DNA of 39,413 nucleotides, from contig CAUZEO010000009.1 in the NCBI GenBank assembly GCA_963578625.1, forward strand, positions 1 through 39,413, read 5' to 3'. The notes under the pieces are model-generated. The model worked only from the letters and a program-made list of their open reading frames with translations. It was not told where the DNA came from and did no database searches. Below are positions 23,735-32,022 of the stretch, in pieces. This DNA comes from CAUZEO01 sp963578625 (lineage in GTDB: Bacteria; Verrucomicrobiota; Kiritimatiellia; SLOV01). How positions within the stretch are numbered: the stretch's first letter is position 1; the number at the start of each line of letters is the position of its first letter. The translations under genes and the position numbers were made by a program.

Positions 23735-24706
23735 ATGGGCATGGCCGTACATCGCGGAAACGCCTTTCTGTTACTTTTCGTTCTGGCAGGGATGCTCGCC
23801 TTCACATTCCGGACTTCCGCGGGGGAAGAGCCATCAGAAGATGAGCTGGCGGAACTGCGGGAAGCCTCCGTCCAAATCTTGAACAGAGCGTTGCAGGAGG
23901 AAACCGAATGGGTCAAAGTCCACGCCGCCGAAATCCTGGTGTACAACAATTATCCGGAAGAGGTCCGTCCAACGTTCGAAGCTGAACTGGAGAAAGATCC
24001 GCCCGCAGAATATCGCATTGGAATTTGGCGGGTACTGGCTAAAGCAGCGGGCAATGACAAGAGAATCCGCCAGAAGTATTTCAAGAAGATTATCGCAGCG
24101 TTTGAGGATCCGGCCGGTCCGGATCGTGAGCATGCCGTTGAAACGCTTGCCAAGTTAGGATACAGCGATGCATCGCCTGAAGTTGTTGCAGCATCCAGAC
24201 AGCAGGAAGGAAGCATGACCGCCTATGCCCGCTGGGTATTGGCAAACTCTGGAAGTCGTGAGTATGAGGCGTCACTTGCCGGACTTCTGGATTCAGAAAA
24301 TCCTGACGCTCGAGGTGTTGCGGGATATGCGCTCCGCCATCTTGCCGGGGTAGCTCCCGAAATACTGACAAAACTGAGGCAAGCAGCCGAAACAGAGAAC
24401 AGTCTCGATGACAGCTGGAGCCGGGTCTATATGCTCAGCGCGTTGTACGTACATTCAGGAGCAGACGAATACAAGGCCCAGAAAGATTACGCCAAAACAG
24501 AACTGCTGGAATATGTCCAGACGGGTGGCAAGGGGGAAAAAAACGAACTCGGTTGCGCTCTTGCCGAAGCAGGCGACATGTCGGATCTGTCAACCGTCAA
24601 AATACTTTTGGAAGATCCTGAGTCTGATGTCCGCGTGTACGCAGCAAACGCTGTCTTACGAATCGCGCGACAGGACGTTCGCGGGCTGCGGACAAATCAA
24701 CCATGA
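23735..24706 (+). CDS. Secreted HEAT-repeat protein
   Basis: The product has about 323 residues. ATG at 23735 places a signal peptide at the start (FLLLFVLAGMLAFTFRTSAG); the frame is open from 23702. The rest is helical HEAT/Armadillo-like repeats: WVKVHAAEILVYNNYPEEV, YRIGIWRVLAKAAG, REHAVETLAKLGY, AYARWVLANSGS, ARGVAGYALRHLAG and SDVRVYAANAVLRIA. Such solenoids act as protein-binding scaffolds and often sit beside transporters or sulfatases in Verrucomicrobia-type genomes. Its TGA overlaps the ATG of the binding-protein gene (ATGA), so it is translationally coupled to the importer and may work with it. Base composition is a little lower in GC than the downstream transporter genes. Confidence 0.8.
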   Translation: MGMAVHRGNAFLLLFVLAGMLAFTFRTSAGEEPSEDELAELREASVQILNRALQEETEWVKVHAAEILVYNNYPEEVRPTFEAELEKDPPAEYRIGIWRVLAKAAGNDKRIRQKYFKKIIAAFEDPAGPDREHAVETLAKLGYSDASPEVVAASRQQEGSMTAYARWVLANSGSREYEASLAGLLDSENPDARGVAGYALRHLAGVAPEILTKLRQAAETENSLDDSWSRVYMLSALYVHSGADEYKAQKDYAKTELLEYVQTGGKGEKNELGCALAEAGDMSDLSTVKILLEDPESDVRVYAANAVLRIARQDVRGLRTNQP

Positions 24707-26769
24707 AACTCCGGATTGTTCTGATCATTCTCGCAGCGCTGGGCATCGCGTATCTCGTAATCAACTTCAAGCCCGCGCCGGCAGCGCCGCAGACGACCGA
24801 CGCGGCGGCGCCGTCGTCGACCGATCCGCAAACGACTGGGGCTACACGCCTGCCTCGTCTGCTGGACGACGCCGATGCCGTCCCCGCATCGTTCGCCGAA
24901 GCGCCCATGCTCGCCGAGCGCGTCGCGGCCGACGCGCTGCCGCCGATCGAGCAGCGCCTGCCTGCCGAGCCGGCGGTCATCGCGCCGACAGACGAGATCG
25001 GCCGGTATGGTGGCACGTGGCGCGCCGGCTTCACTGGACCGGCCGACGGCCAGAACATCGATCGCATCCAGCACAACCATCTGCTCTACTGGAGCGCCGA
25101 CGTCAAATACGTCACGCCCTGGATCATCCGCGCCTGGGACGTGTCCGACGAGGGCAAGACCTTCACCTTTCATCTGCGCAAGGGCATGAGGTGGTCCGAC
25201 GGCCATCCCTTCACGACGGCCGACATCATGTTCTGGTACGAGGACGTCTACCAAAACGAGCAGCTCAATCCGGTCCGCGCCAACTGGAACCAGATCGGCG
25301 GTCAGGAAGGTGTCTGGGAGCAGGTCGATGACCATACCTTCCGCGTCCGCTTCAGTCAGTCCTATTACACGTTCCTCACCGAGCTGGCGTCCCTGGGCGT
25401 CGCCGGTCACTTCACACGGGGCAACCAGGCCCTGGGGGTATTCGCGCCGCGACACTACGTCAAGCAGTTCCATCCGGATTTCGTCGATGCGGCCGAGCTG
25501 GATGTCCAGGTCAAGGCCGAAGGCTTTGAGACCTGGGTCCAACTGTTCAAGTTCAAGAACGACCCCAAGCTGAACCCCGAATGCCCCGTGACCACCCCGT
25601 GGCTGGTCAAGACGCCGGTCAACACGGCGCAGATGGTGCTCGAGCGAAACCCCTATTACTGGGTCGTCGACACCGACGGCAACCAGCTTCCCTACATCGA
25701 CCGGATCGTCCTGGGCCTGGCCGAGAACCTGGAGGTCCTGAACCTGCGGGCCATCGCGGGCGAATACGACATCCAGGGCCGCCACATCCTGATGGAAAAG
25801 ATTCCCGTGCTCCTGGAGAACCAGCAGCGCGGCAACTACCGTGTCCGCTACTGGCCCAGCCAGGCGGGCACGGACGCCGGGCTCTTCTTCAACCAGACGT
25901 ACGACGGCGACGCCGAGGTCGCCCATTGGCTGGCCGATCGGGACTTCCGCATCGCCCTGTCGATCGGCATCGACCGTGGCCAGCTCAACGAGATCTTCTG
26001 GCTGGGGCTGGGGCTGACGGGGTCCGCCTGCCCGCCGGCCACCGTGGCCTACTCGCCCGGCGAGGCATACCGGCAGCGACACGCGCAGTTCGACCCCGAT
26101 CGTGCCAACCAGGTGCTCGACGAGTTGGGGCTGAAGCAGCGCGACAGCAAAGGATACCGCATGCGCCGCGACGGGGCGGGACGACTCGTTCTGGAGGTCC
26201 AGACGATCGGTGCCGCCTTCATCAACTTCACGGGGATCGCCGAGAACGTCACCGAACAGTGGCGCCGGCACCTTGGGATCCAGGCCGTCGTGCAGGAACT
26301 CGAGCGCTCCCTCTCGGTCACGCGTCATGAGAACAATGATGTTCAGGTCTATGTGTGGTCCAACGACGGCTCGGACAACCCCTGGGCGCATCCGTTTCAG
26401 GTGCTGCCCAACCACGTGCGCAGCTGGGCGCCGCTGTTCGGGCGATGGTGGCAGACCGGCGGCCAGAAGGGCCGCGAGCCGACAGAGCCGGCCCGCCGAA
26501 TGGTGGAGTTGTACGAACAGGGCAAGGCCGTGCCCGAGCAGGAGCGCTACGCCCTGGGGCAGGAACTGCTGAAGATCTACGCCGACCAGGCCTACGTGAT
26601 CGGGACGGTCGGCGTGTCGCCGGCCATGATGGGCGTGTGGGTCGTCAGCAACGACCTGGGCAACGTGCCCGAGAGCGTCCCCTTCAGCACGCCCGCGCAA
26701 ACGCCCGGGCACGCACTGCCGGAGCAGTTCTTCTTCCGAGTGAACGGCGCGGATAGACCGGGAACCTGA
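24703..26769 (+). CDS. ABC importer extracellular solute-binding protein, family 5 (Opp/Dpp type)
   Basis: The product has 688 residues, longer than the usual 500-550. An N-terminal hydrophobic segment (IVLIILAALGIAYLVI) without a lipobox Cys would anchor or export it, followed by an Ala/Pro/Thr-rich linker. The SBP_bac_5 fold is clear: GRYGGTWRAGFTG, TPWIIRAWDVSDEGKTFTFH, LRKGMRWSDGHPFTTADI, NTAQMVLERNPYYWVVD and DFRIALSIGIDR. It captures peptides, oligosaccharides or similar solutes and delivers them to the permeases encoded next. It starts inside the stop of the HEAT gene and ends 7 bases before the first permease gene. The glycosidase-like neighbours favour a glycan-derived ligand, but sequence alone cannot separate this from oligopeptides. 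Confidence 0.92.
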   Translation: MKLRIVLIILAALGIAYLVINFKPAPAAPQTTDAAAPSSTDPQTTGATRLPRLLDDADAVPASFAEAPMLAERVAADALPPIEQRLPAEPAVIAPTDEIGRYGGTWRAGFTGPADGQNIDRIQHNHLLYWSADVKYVTPWIIRAWDVSDEGKTFTFHLRKGMRWSDGHPFTTADIMFWYEDVYQNEQLNPVRANWNQIGGQEGVWEQVDDHTFRVRFSQSYYTFLTELASLGVAGHFTRGNQALGVFAPRHYVKQFHPDFVDAAELDVQVKAEGFETWVQLFKFKNDPKLNPECPVTTPWLVKTPVNTAQMVLERNPYYWVVDTDGNQLPYIDRIVLGLAENLEVLNLRAIAGEYDIQGRHILMEKIPVLLENQQRGNYRVRYWPSQAGTDAGLFFNQTYDGDAEVAHWLADRDFRIALSIGIDRGQLNEIFWLGLGLTGSACPPATVAYSPGEAYRQRHAQFDPDRANQVLDELGLKQRDSKGYRMRRDGAGRLVLEVQTIGAAFINFTGIAENVTEQWRRHLGIQAVVQELERSLSVTRHENNDVQVYVWSNDGSDNPWAHPFQVLPNHVRSWAPLFGRWWQTGGQKGREPTEPARRMVELYEQGKAVPEQERYALGQELLKIYADQAYVIGTVGVSPAMMGVWVVSNDLGNVPESVPFSTPAQTPGHALPEQFFFRVNGADRPGT

Positions 26770-26776
26770 TCCCCCC

Positions 26777-27763
26777 ATGCTCACCTACCTGATTCGCCGG
26801 TTCATGATCGCGCTGGGAACCGTCTGGGCGATCTCGATCCTGACCTTCGTGATCATTCAGCTTCCTCCGGGCGACTACGTCACCTCCTACATCGCTCAAC
26901 TGGAAGCGTCCGGCGACATCGTTACCGACCAGGAAGCGGAGAACCTCAAGCGACAGTACGGATTGGACCAGCCGGTGACGATGCAGTACGTCAAGTGGGT
27001 CTCGCAGATCATGCGCGGCAACTTCGGGATGTCCATGGAGTGGCGGCGGCCGGTCGGCGACCTGATCGGCGAACGGCTGGCGCTGACGGTTCTGCTCGCA
27101 CTGGCGGCACTGGTCCTGACGTGGATTCTCGCGCTTCCCGCCGGCATCTACTCGGCCATTCGCCAATACTCGCCCGCGGACTACACCATCACGTTCCTCG
27201 GGCTGGTCGGTCTGGCCGTTCCCAATTTCCTGTTGGCCCTGGTCGTGATGTACATGGGCTTCCGGTACTTCGGCGCCAACGTCGGGGGCCTGTTCTCACC
27301 CGAGTACATCGACGCGCCCTGGAGCCTGGCGCGCTGCTGGGACCTGATGAAGCACCTGTGGCTTCCGGCACTGATCCTCGGTGCCGCAGGCACGGGCCAC
27401 CTGCTCCGCATCATGCGCGCCAACCTGCTCGACGAGATCCGAAAGCCCTACGTCGTCGCCGCCCGCGCCCGCGGCCTGCAGGAGCACCGTGTGGTGCTCA
27501 AGTATCCCGTGAGGCTGGCCCTGAACCCGTTTATCAGCACGATCGGCTACACGCTACCCGTGCTCGTCTCCGGGAGCATCATCATCTCGATCGTCCTGAG
27601 CCTGCCCACGGTGGGGCCGCTGCTGCTCAAAGCACTGCTGGCGCAGGACATGTTCCTGGCCGGGACGATCATCCTGCTCATCGGCGTCCTGACCGTCATT
27701 GGAACATTCATCTCCGACCTCATGCTTATGTGGGTCGATCCACGCATTCGGATGGAGTCATGA
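26777..27763 (+). CDS. ABC importer permease, DppB/OppB type
   Basis: The product has 328 residues with the standard OppB layout: a first membrane segment (LTYLIRRFMIALGTVWAI, then LTFVIIQLPPGD), a periplasmic stretch with LKRQYGLDQPVTMQY, then five more membrane segments. The cytoplasmic coupling motif is present as YVVAARARGL, followed by HRVVLKYPVRLALNPFI. Length is normal for the family. It forms the inner-membrane channel together with the DppC-type partner. Its TGA overlaps the ATG of that gene (ATGA at 27760-27763). Confidence 0.95.
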   Translation: MLTYLIRRFMIALGTVWAISILTFVIIQLPPGDYVTSYIAQLEASGDIVTDQEAENLKRQYGLDQPVTMQYVKWVSQIMRGNFGMSMEWRRPVGDLIGERLALTVLLALAALVLTWILALPAGIYSAIRQYSPADYTITFLGLVGLAVPNFLLALVVMYMGFRYFGANVGGLFSPEYIDAPWSLARCWDLMKHLWLPALILGAAGTGHLLRIMRANLLDEIRKPYVVAARARGLQEHRVVLKYPVRLALNPFISTIGYTLPVLVSGSIIISIVLSLPTVGPLLLKALLAQDMFLAGTIILLIGVLTVIGTFISDLMLMWVDPRIRMES

Positions 27764-28887
27764 TGGCCGACGCCTCGCAGACGTCCGCACCCGACGCCGA
27801 TGCACGGATCGACGTGTCACCGGCACGCCTCATGTGGCGGCGCTTCCGCAAGCATCGCGTGGCGATGGGTTCGATGGTCCTGCTGTTCGGCTTCGCAATC
27901 ATCGCGATCGGCGCGGAGTTCTTTGCGACCACGGACCCGCACCTGCCCGAAGCGCATCGGAGCCTCATGCCGCCACAGTCGATCCGCCTGTTCGACGGTT
28001 CTACCTTTCGACCCCACGTCCTCGCCGTCCGGGGGCACCGGGATCCGCAGACGCTCCAGCGCGTGTACGAGGTCGATCCGGATCGCCGGATTCCCGTGCG
28101 GCTGTTCGGCCACGGATACGAGTACAGGTTGCTGGGCCTCATCCGGACCGACCGCCACCTGATCGGCGTAACCCGGGAGCACAAGGGCGAGCCGGCAATC
28201 TTTCTGCTGGGCACCGACGTGCAGGGCCGCGACCTGTGGTCGCGGCTCATGCTGGCCACGCGCGTTTCCATGTCGATCGGGCTCGTCGGCGTTGCCCTGA
28301 GCCTGTTGATCGGCATCGTCCTGGGCGGCTTTGCCGGCTACCTGGGCGGCTGGGTCGACATGACCGTGCAGCGCATGATCGAGATCCTGCGTTCGATTCC
28401 CACCATCCCGCTCTGGATGGGCCTGGCGGCCGCGATGCCGCGGGACTGGTCGATCCTGCGCGTCTACTTAGCGATCACAATCATCCTGTCGCTGATCGGG
28501 TGGACCGAGCTGGCCCGCGTCGTCCGGGGCCGATTCCTGGTGCTGCGCGAGGAGGATTTCGTCAAGGCCGCCCGCCTGATCGGTGCGCGCCGCAAGCGCA
28601 TCATCTTCCGGCACATGCTGCCGTCGTTCTACAGTCACATCATCGCCGCGACGACCGTCGCGATCCCCACGATGATCATCAGCGAAACGGCCTTGAGCTT
28701 CCTCGGACTGGGCCTGCGCCCGCCCGCGGTGAGCTGGGGCGTGCTGCTGCAGCAGGCACAGAACGTGCAATCGGTCGCACTGTCGCCGTGGCTGATGATC
28801 CCCGCGATTCCCGTGATCATCGCCGTGATGGCTTTCAACTTCGTAGGAGATGGACTGCGCGATGCCGCCGACCCCTATGGCCAGTGA
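27760..28887 (+). CDS. ABC importer permease, DppC/OppC type
   Basis: The product has 375 residues from ATG 27760 (a second ATG is at 27763). It has an N-terminal cytoplasmic arm, a first membrane helix (MVLLFGFAIIAIGAEFF) and then an unusually long periplasmic segment of about 90 residues (PEAHRSLMPPQSIRLFDG to YRLLGLIRTDRHLIGV) before FLLGTDVQGRDLWSRL, the standard OppC motif. The coupling loop reads EEDFVKAARLIGARRKRII and the C-terminal segments match the family. Its 3' end overlaps the ATPase gene. The long loop could contact the large binding protein. Confidence 0.95.
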   Translation: MMADASQTSAPDADARIDVSPARLMWRRFRKHRVAMGSMVLLFGFAIIAIGAEFFATTDPHLPEAHRSLMPPQSIRLFDGSTFRPHVLAVRGHRDPQTLQRVYEVDPDRRIPVRLFGHGYEYRLLGLIRTDRHLIGVTREHKGEPAIFLLGTDVQGRDLWSRLMLATRVSMSIGLVGVALSLLIGIVLGGFAGYLGGWVDMTVQRMIEILRSIPTIPLWMGLAAAMPRDWSILRVYLAITIILSLIGWTELARVVRGRFLVLREEDFVKAARLIGARRKRIIFRHMLPSFYSHIIAATTVAIPTMIISETALSFLGLGLRPPAVSWGVLLQQAQNVQSVALSPWLMIPAIPVIIAVMAFNFVGDGLRDAADPYGQ

Positions 28888-29905
28888 TGTTTGCACCCCG
28901 CTCCTGTCGGTACGCCGTCTCAAGACGGTGTTCCCGCTCGACGAGGGCACCGTGATTGCCGTCAAAGACGTGAGCTTTGACCTCCACGCGGGTCGGACGC
29001 TCGCGCTGGTCGGCGAGAGCGGCTGTGGCAAGAGCGTCACGGCCCGTTCAATCCTGCGCCTGCTCGACCGGCCCGGGCGGATCGAAGCGGGCCAGGTGCT
29101 TCTTCGGCGGCCTTCGACCGAGCAGGCCGGGCCAGAGACGATCGACCTGGCCAAGCTCGACGACGACGGTCCGCGGATCCGCGAGGTCCGAGGCGGTGAG
29201 ATCGGCCTGATCTTCCAGGAGCCGATGGCGAGCCTCAGCCCCGTGCACACGATCGGAAACCAGTTGACCGAAGCGATTCGACTGCACCGCGACGTGAGCA
29301 AGTGCGAGGCCCGGTCAATGGCGATCGGCCTGCTGCGTGAGGTCGGCATTCCGCAGCCGCAACAGCGGATCGATTTTTACGGCTTCGAGCTCAGCGGCGG
29401 CCTGCGGCAGCGGGCGATGATCGCCATCGCCCTGGCGTGCCGCCCGCGGCTGCTCATCGCCGACGAGCCGACCACGGCGCTCGACGTGACAACCCAGGCA
29501 CAGATCCTCCAGTTGCTGCGCCAACTGCAGGCGCAGCACGAGATGGCCATCCTGCTCATCACGCACGACCTGGGTGTCGTGGCCCAGACCGCCGATGACG
29601 TGGCCGTCATGTACCTGGGCGAAATCGTCGAGTGCGCCGACGTCGACACGATTTTCCACGACCCGCGCCATCCCTACACGCGCGCCCTGCTCAAGTCGAT
29701 GCCCGCCATGCACGCGACCAATCGGGGCCGACTCGAGACGATCGCGGGGTCAGTGCCTCATCCATTCCAGCGTCCTTCGGGCTGCCCGTTTCACCCCCGA
29801 TGCCCACAGGTCATCACCGGCCAATGCGACTGCCAGGCGCCTCGGTTGCGCGCCATCGGCGAATCGCACCAGGTGAGCTGTCTGCTCGAGGAGGCCGGAT
29901 CATGA
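28862..29905 (+). CDS. ABC importer ATPase, DppD/OppD type
   Basis: The product has about 347 residues. ATG 28850, 28862 and 28877 are all possible; 28862 places AGGAG about 12 bases upstream, whereas for 28850 the AGGAG would touch the start codon. Walker A is GESGCGKSVT, the Q-loop is LIFQEPMASLSP, the signature is LSGGLRQRAMIA (Leu replaces the usual Met or Gln), Walker B is LLIADEPTTALD and the H-loop is LLITHDLGVV. The C-terminal oligopeptide/dipeptide motif with Cys residues is present (GCPFHPRCPQ). It couples ATP hydrolysis to import together with the next gene product. Confidence 0.93.
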   Translation: MPPTPMASDVCTPLLSVRRLKTVFPLDEGTVIAVKDVSFDLHAGRTLALVGESGCGKSVTARSILRLLDRPGRIEAGQVLLRRPSTEQAGPETIDLAKLDDDGPRIREVRGGEIGLIFQEPMASLSPVHTIGNQLTEAIRLHRDVSKCEARSMAIGLLREVGIPQPQQRIDFYGFELSGGLRQRAMIAIALACRPRLLIADEPTTALDVTTQAQILQLLRQLQAQHEMAILLITHDLGVVAQTADDVAVMYLGEIVECADVDTIFHDPRHPYTRALLKSMPAMHATNRGRLETIAGSVPHPFQRPSGCPFHPRCPQVITGQCDCQAPRLRAIGESHQVSCLLEEAGS

Positions 29906-30957
29906 CGGGCCCGCAGTCGCGGGCCGACACCCGCAAGCTGCTGGAGGTCCGGGACCTCCGCAAGCACTTTCCCATCCGCAAGGGCCTCACACGGCGGAAG
30001 GTGGGACAGGTCCGCGCGGTGGACGGCGTCAGCTTCGAACTGCTCGAAGGGGAAACGCTCGGTCTCGTCGGCGAAAGCGGATGCGGCAAGACCACGACCG
30101 CGCATTGCATTCTGCGCGGTCTGGAACCGACGTCCGGACGGATCCTCTTTCGAATGGACAGCGGCGAGGTGGTCGACCTCGCCGAGCTTGATGAATCGCA
30201 ACTGCGGCCTTTGCGCAAGCAGATGCAGATGATCTTCCAGGACCCGTTCTCCTCGCTGAACCCGCGCATGACGCTGCTGCAGATCGTCGGTGAGCCCCTG
30301 CTCGTGCACGGCGTCGCGAGCGCGCGCCAGAGGCGGCAGCGCGTCGCCGAGCTGCTTGAGCTGGTGGGCCTGAGCCCCGACCACATGCGCCGTTTTCCGC
30401 ACGCGTTCAGCGGCGGGCAGCGCCAGCGCATCGGCATCGCCCGGGCCCTGGCGCTGCAGCCGCGCCTGATCGTGGCAGACGAGCCGGTCTCGGCGCTCGA
30501 TGTGTCCGTTCAGGCGCAGGTCCTGAACCTGCTGATGCAGTTGCAGGACAAGCTGAAGCTGTCATACGTCTTCGTGGCCCACGACCTGAGCGTCATGAGG
30601 CACATCTGCGACCGCGTCGCCGTCATGTACCTGGGTCGAATCGTGGAAACGGCCCCGACGGAACAACTCTTCAGCGCGCCGAGACATCCCTATACCGCCG
30701 CGCTGCTCGCGGCGGTGCCCGCCCCCGATCCCCGCGTTCGCAGCCAGAACGAGCCGCTGAGCGGCGAAGTCGCCGACCCCGCCGATCCGCCCGCAGGCTG
30801 CCACTTCCACCCCCGCTGCCCGCACGCGGAAGAACGCTGCCGGCAGCAGATGCCTCAGCTCGAAGCGATCTCGCCGGGCCATGAGGTCCGCTGTCACCTC
30901 GCCCGACAACTGACGCTGGAGGGTGTCGAGATCCCGGCGGCGAAGGGTTCGAGCTGA
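29902..30957 (+). CDS. ABC importer ATPase, DppF/OppF type
   Basis: The product has 351 residues. ATG 29902 overlaps the preceding stop (ATGA), and GAGGAGG lies 7 bases upstream. Motifs: LEVRDLRKHFPIRKG at the start, Walker A GESGCGKTTT, Q-loop MIFQDPFSSLNP, signature FSGGQRQRIGIA, Walker B LIVADEPVSALD, H-loop VFVAHDLSVM and the C-terminal CHFHPRCPHAEERC motif. It is the last gene of the importer operon. No clear rho-independent terminator follows; the downstream DNA soon enters a large inverted repeat. Confidence 0.94.
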   Translation: MTGPQSRADTRKLLEVRDLRKHFPIRKGLTRRKVGQVRAVDGVSFELLEGETLGLVGESGCGKTTTAHCILRGLEPTSGRILFRMDSGEVVDLAELDESQLRPLRKQMQMIFQDPFSSLNPRMTLLQIVGEPLLVHGVASARQRRQRVAELLELVGLSPDHMRRFPHAFSGGQRQRIGIARALALQPRLIVADEPVSALDVSVQAQVLNLLMQLQDKLKLSYVFVAHDLSVMRHICDRVAVMYLGRIVETAPTEQLFSAPRHPYTAALLAAVPAPDPRVRSQNEPLSGEVADPADPPAGCHFHPRCPHAEERCRQQMPQLEAISPGHEVRCHLARQLTLEGVEIPAAKGSS

Positions 30958-31045
30958 CGGTCTGAAAGAGAGAGATTAATTCGGCGCTTCAGGATTAAGT
31001 GTGGAATTTTCCATTGGCCCATATGCCCCGGCTTGCCCTGCTGGG

Positions 31046-31244
31046 TCGGTTAAGGGTATCCGGCCCGCCCGAAATGCTGCGCGGATGCGCTGCGGGCGGG
31101 TTAAGGGTGGCGACGCTTGCCCGCCGGAGGAGGGAAGTGTACGAGGAAGTGTAGAAAACGCTCAACAGCCTATCCCCCACGTGCACACTTAAACGCACTC
31201 TTAACCGCCACACTTACTCGGATACCCTTAACCGAACGGCTTAC
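31046..31244. repeat. TAAGTGT-type intergenic inverted repeat, copy 3, with nested hairpin
   Basis: TCGGTTAAGGGTATCCG at 31046-31062 is perfectly inverted at 31219-31235. The left arm is split by a hairpin of CCCGCCCG ... CGGGCGGG (about 31063-31100), after which the unit resumes as TTAAGGGTGGCG. The centre contains AAGTGTACGAGGAAGTGT and the right arm ACACTTAAACGCACTC, TTAACCGCCACACTTACTC. Together with a stray TTAAGTGTGG near 30994, this fills the gene-free stretch 30958-31314. Confidence 0.82.
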
Positions 31245-31314
31245 ACGATCTTCTCTCGTTGCTGGTCATAGCGCATTCCCCGACAGAAAATCCCCCGCGT
31301 ATTTCGGAAGCGCC

Positions 31315-32022
31315 TTAATTCTCTACCTTCTTCCCCCAGATCTTTACCTCGTCCCAGTCACCGAAGTTGTTGAACGAGCCGACGCCAAACCCGCCGGAGA
31401 GAAATGTCTCGTCCTTGACCGACATGCAGGGCCTTGCCATGTCATCAAAGAACACCTGGATGAGAGCTCCTTTGCGGATGACTTTCACCTTGTGCCAGTT
31501 ATCGTCCCAGTTCACTCCCGGATTCTCTTTGCTTGTGTGTTTCGAGATCGGCCTGCGCGGCGCGTCGTTGACGAGATGGATCTGGTTGGACTTCGAATCC
31601 GTTTTCATACCTAAATGGACATAGTAAAATTTTGTCGGTCCCCGGTATCCGAAGAAGACGATCATGTCCTGGTGCGCACCGTCTTCCTTGTCCCGGCTCT
31701 TCACCTTTACCTCGAATACGAAGTCGCTTACCACGATGTCCTTTAGTACGGACCGGCTGCGCGGGCTCTTCACTACCGGGTCATATGTCGATCTGCTGCC
31801 CAGCCTGTAGATCTGTCCTTCGTCACTTGCAACAAGGCTCCAGTTTTCTTTGTCCATCGGCTCCCATTCATGGGCGCCCTCCTCAAAGTCCGTGCTATAG
31901 ACGAGAGAGTATTTCTCTTTGATGTCATCGCCGGGGAGATCATTTTTCTTTTCCGCGCTTCTGCCGGGAAGAGCGATTAAGGTCGCTCCAACGGTCAACA
32001 GGCCTACTATCAATGTACGCAC
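31315..32022 (-). CDS. Secreted concanavalin-like (DUF1080-type) domain protein
   Basis: The product has 235 residues. GTG at 32022 overlaps the stop of the upstream gene as TAGTG, which suggests translational coupling. A signal peptide (LIVGLLTVGATLIALPGRSA) is followed by a single beta-sandwich: YSLVYSTDFEEGAHEWEP, FVFEVKVKSRDKEDG, MIVFFGYRGPTKFYYVHLG, NWHKVKVIRKGALIQVFFDD and GGFGVGSFNNFGDWDEVKI. This matches 3-keto-disaccharide hydrolase (DUF1080)/LamG-like folds, which bind or process sugars. No catalytic residues can be assigned. It may be the functional partner of the propeller gene upstream in the same transcript. Confidence 0.78.
   Translation of the reverse strand: MRTLIVGLLTVGATLIALPGRSAEKKNDLPGDDIKEKYSLVYSTDFEEGAHEWEPMDKENWSLVASDEGQIYRLGSRSTYDPVVKSPRSRSVLKDIVVSDFVFEVKVKSRDKEDGAHQDMIVFFGYRGPTKFYYVHLGMKTDSKSNQIHLVNDAPRRPISKHTSKENPGVNWDDNWHKVKVIRKGALIQVFFDDMARPCMSVKDETFLSGGFGVGSFNNFGDWDEVKIWGKKVEN

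Noticed and set aside
24697..26784. A 695-codon open frame antisense to the binding-protein gene
   Set aside because: The plus strand encodes a clear SBP_bac_5 protein over the same bases. The antisense product is a Val/Asp/Gly-rich shadow without family motifs, typical of high-GC coding DNA.
30958..31045. A rho-independent terminator after the importer operon
   Set aside because: I found no GC-rich hairpin followed by a T-run here; the nearest hairpin belongs to the inverted repeat and has no T-run.
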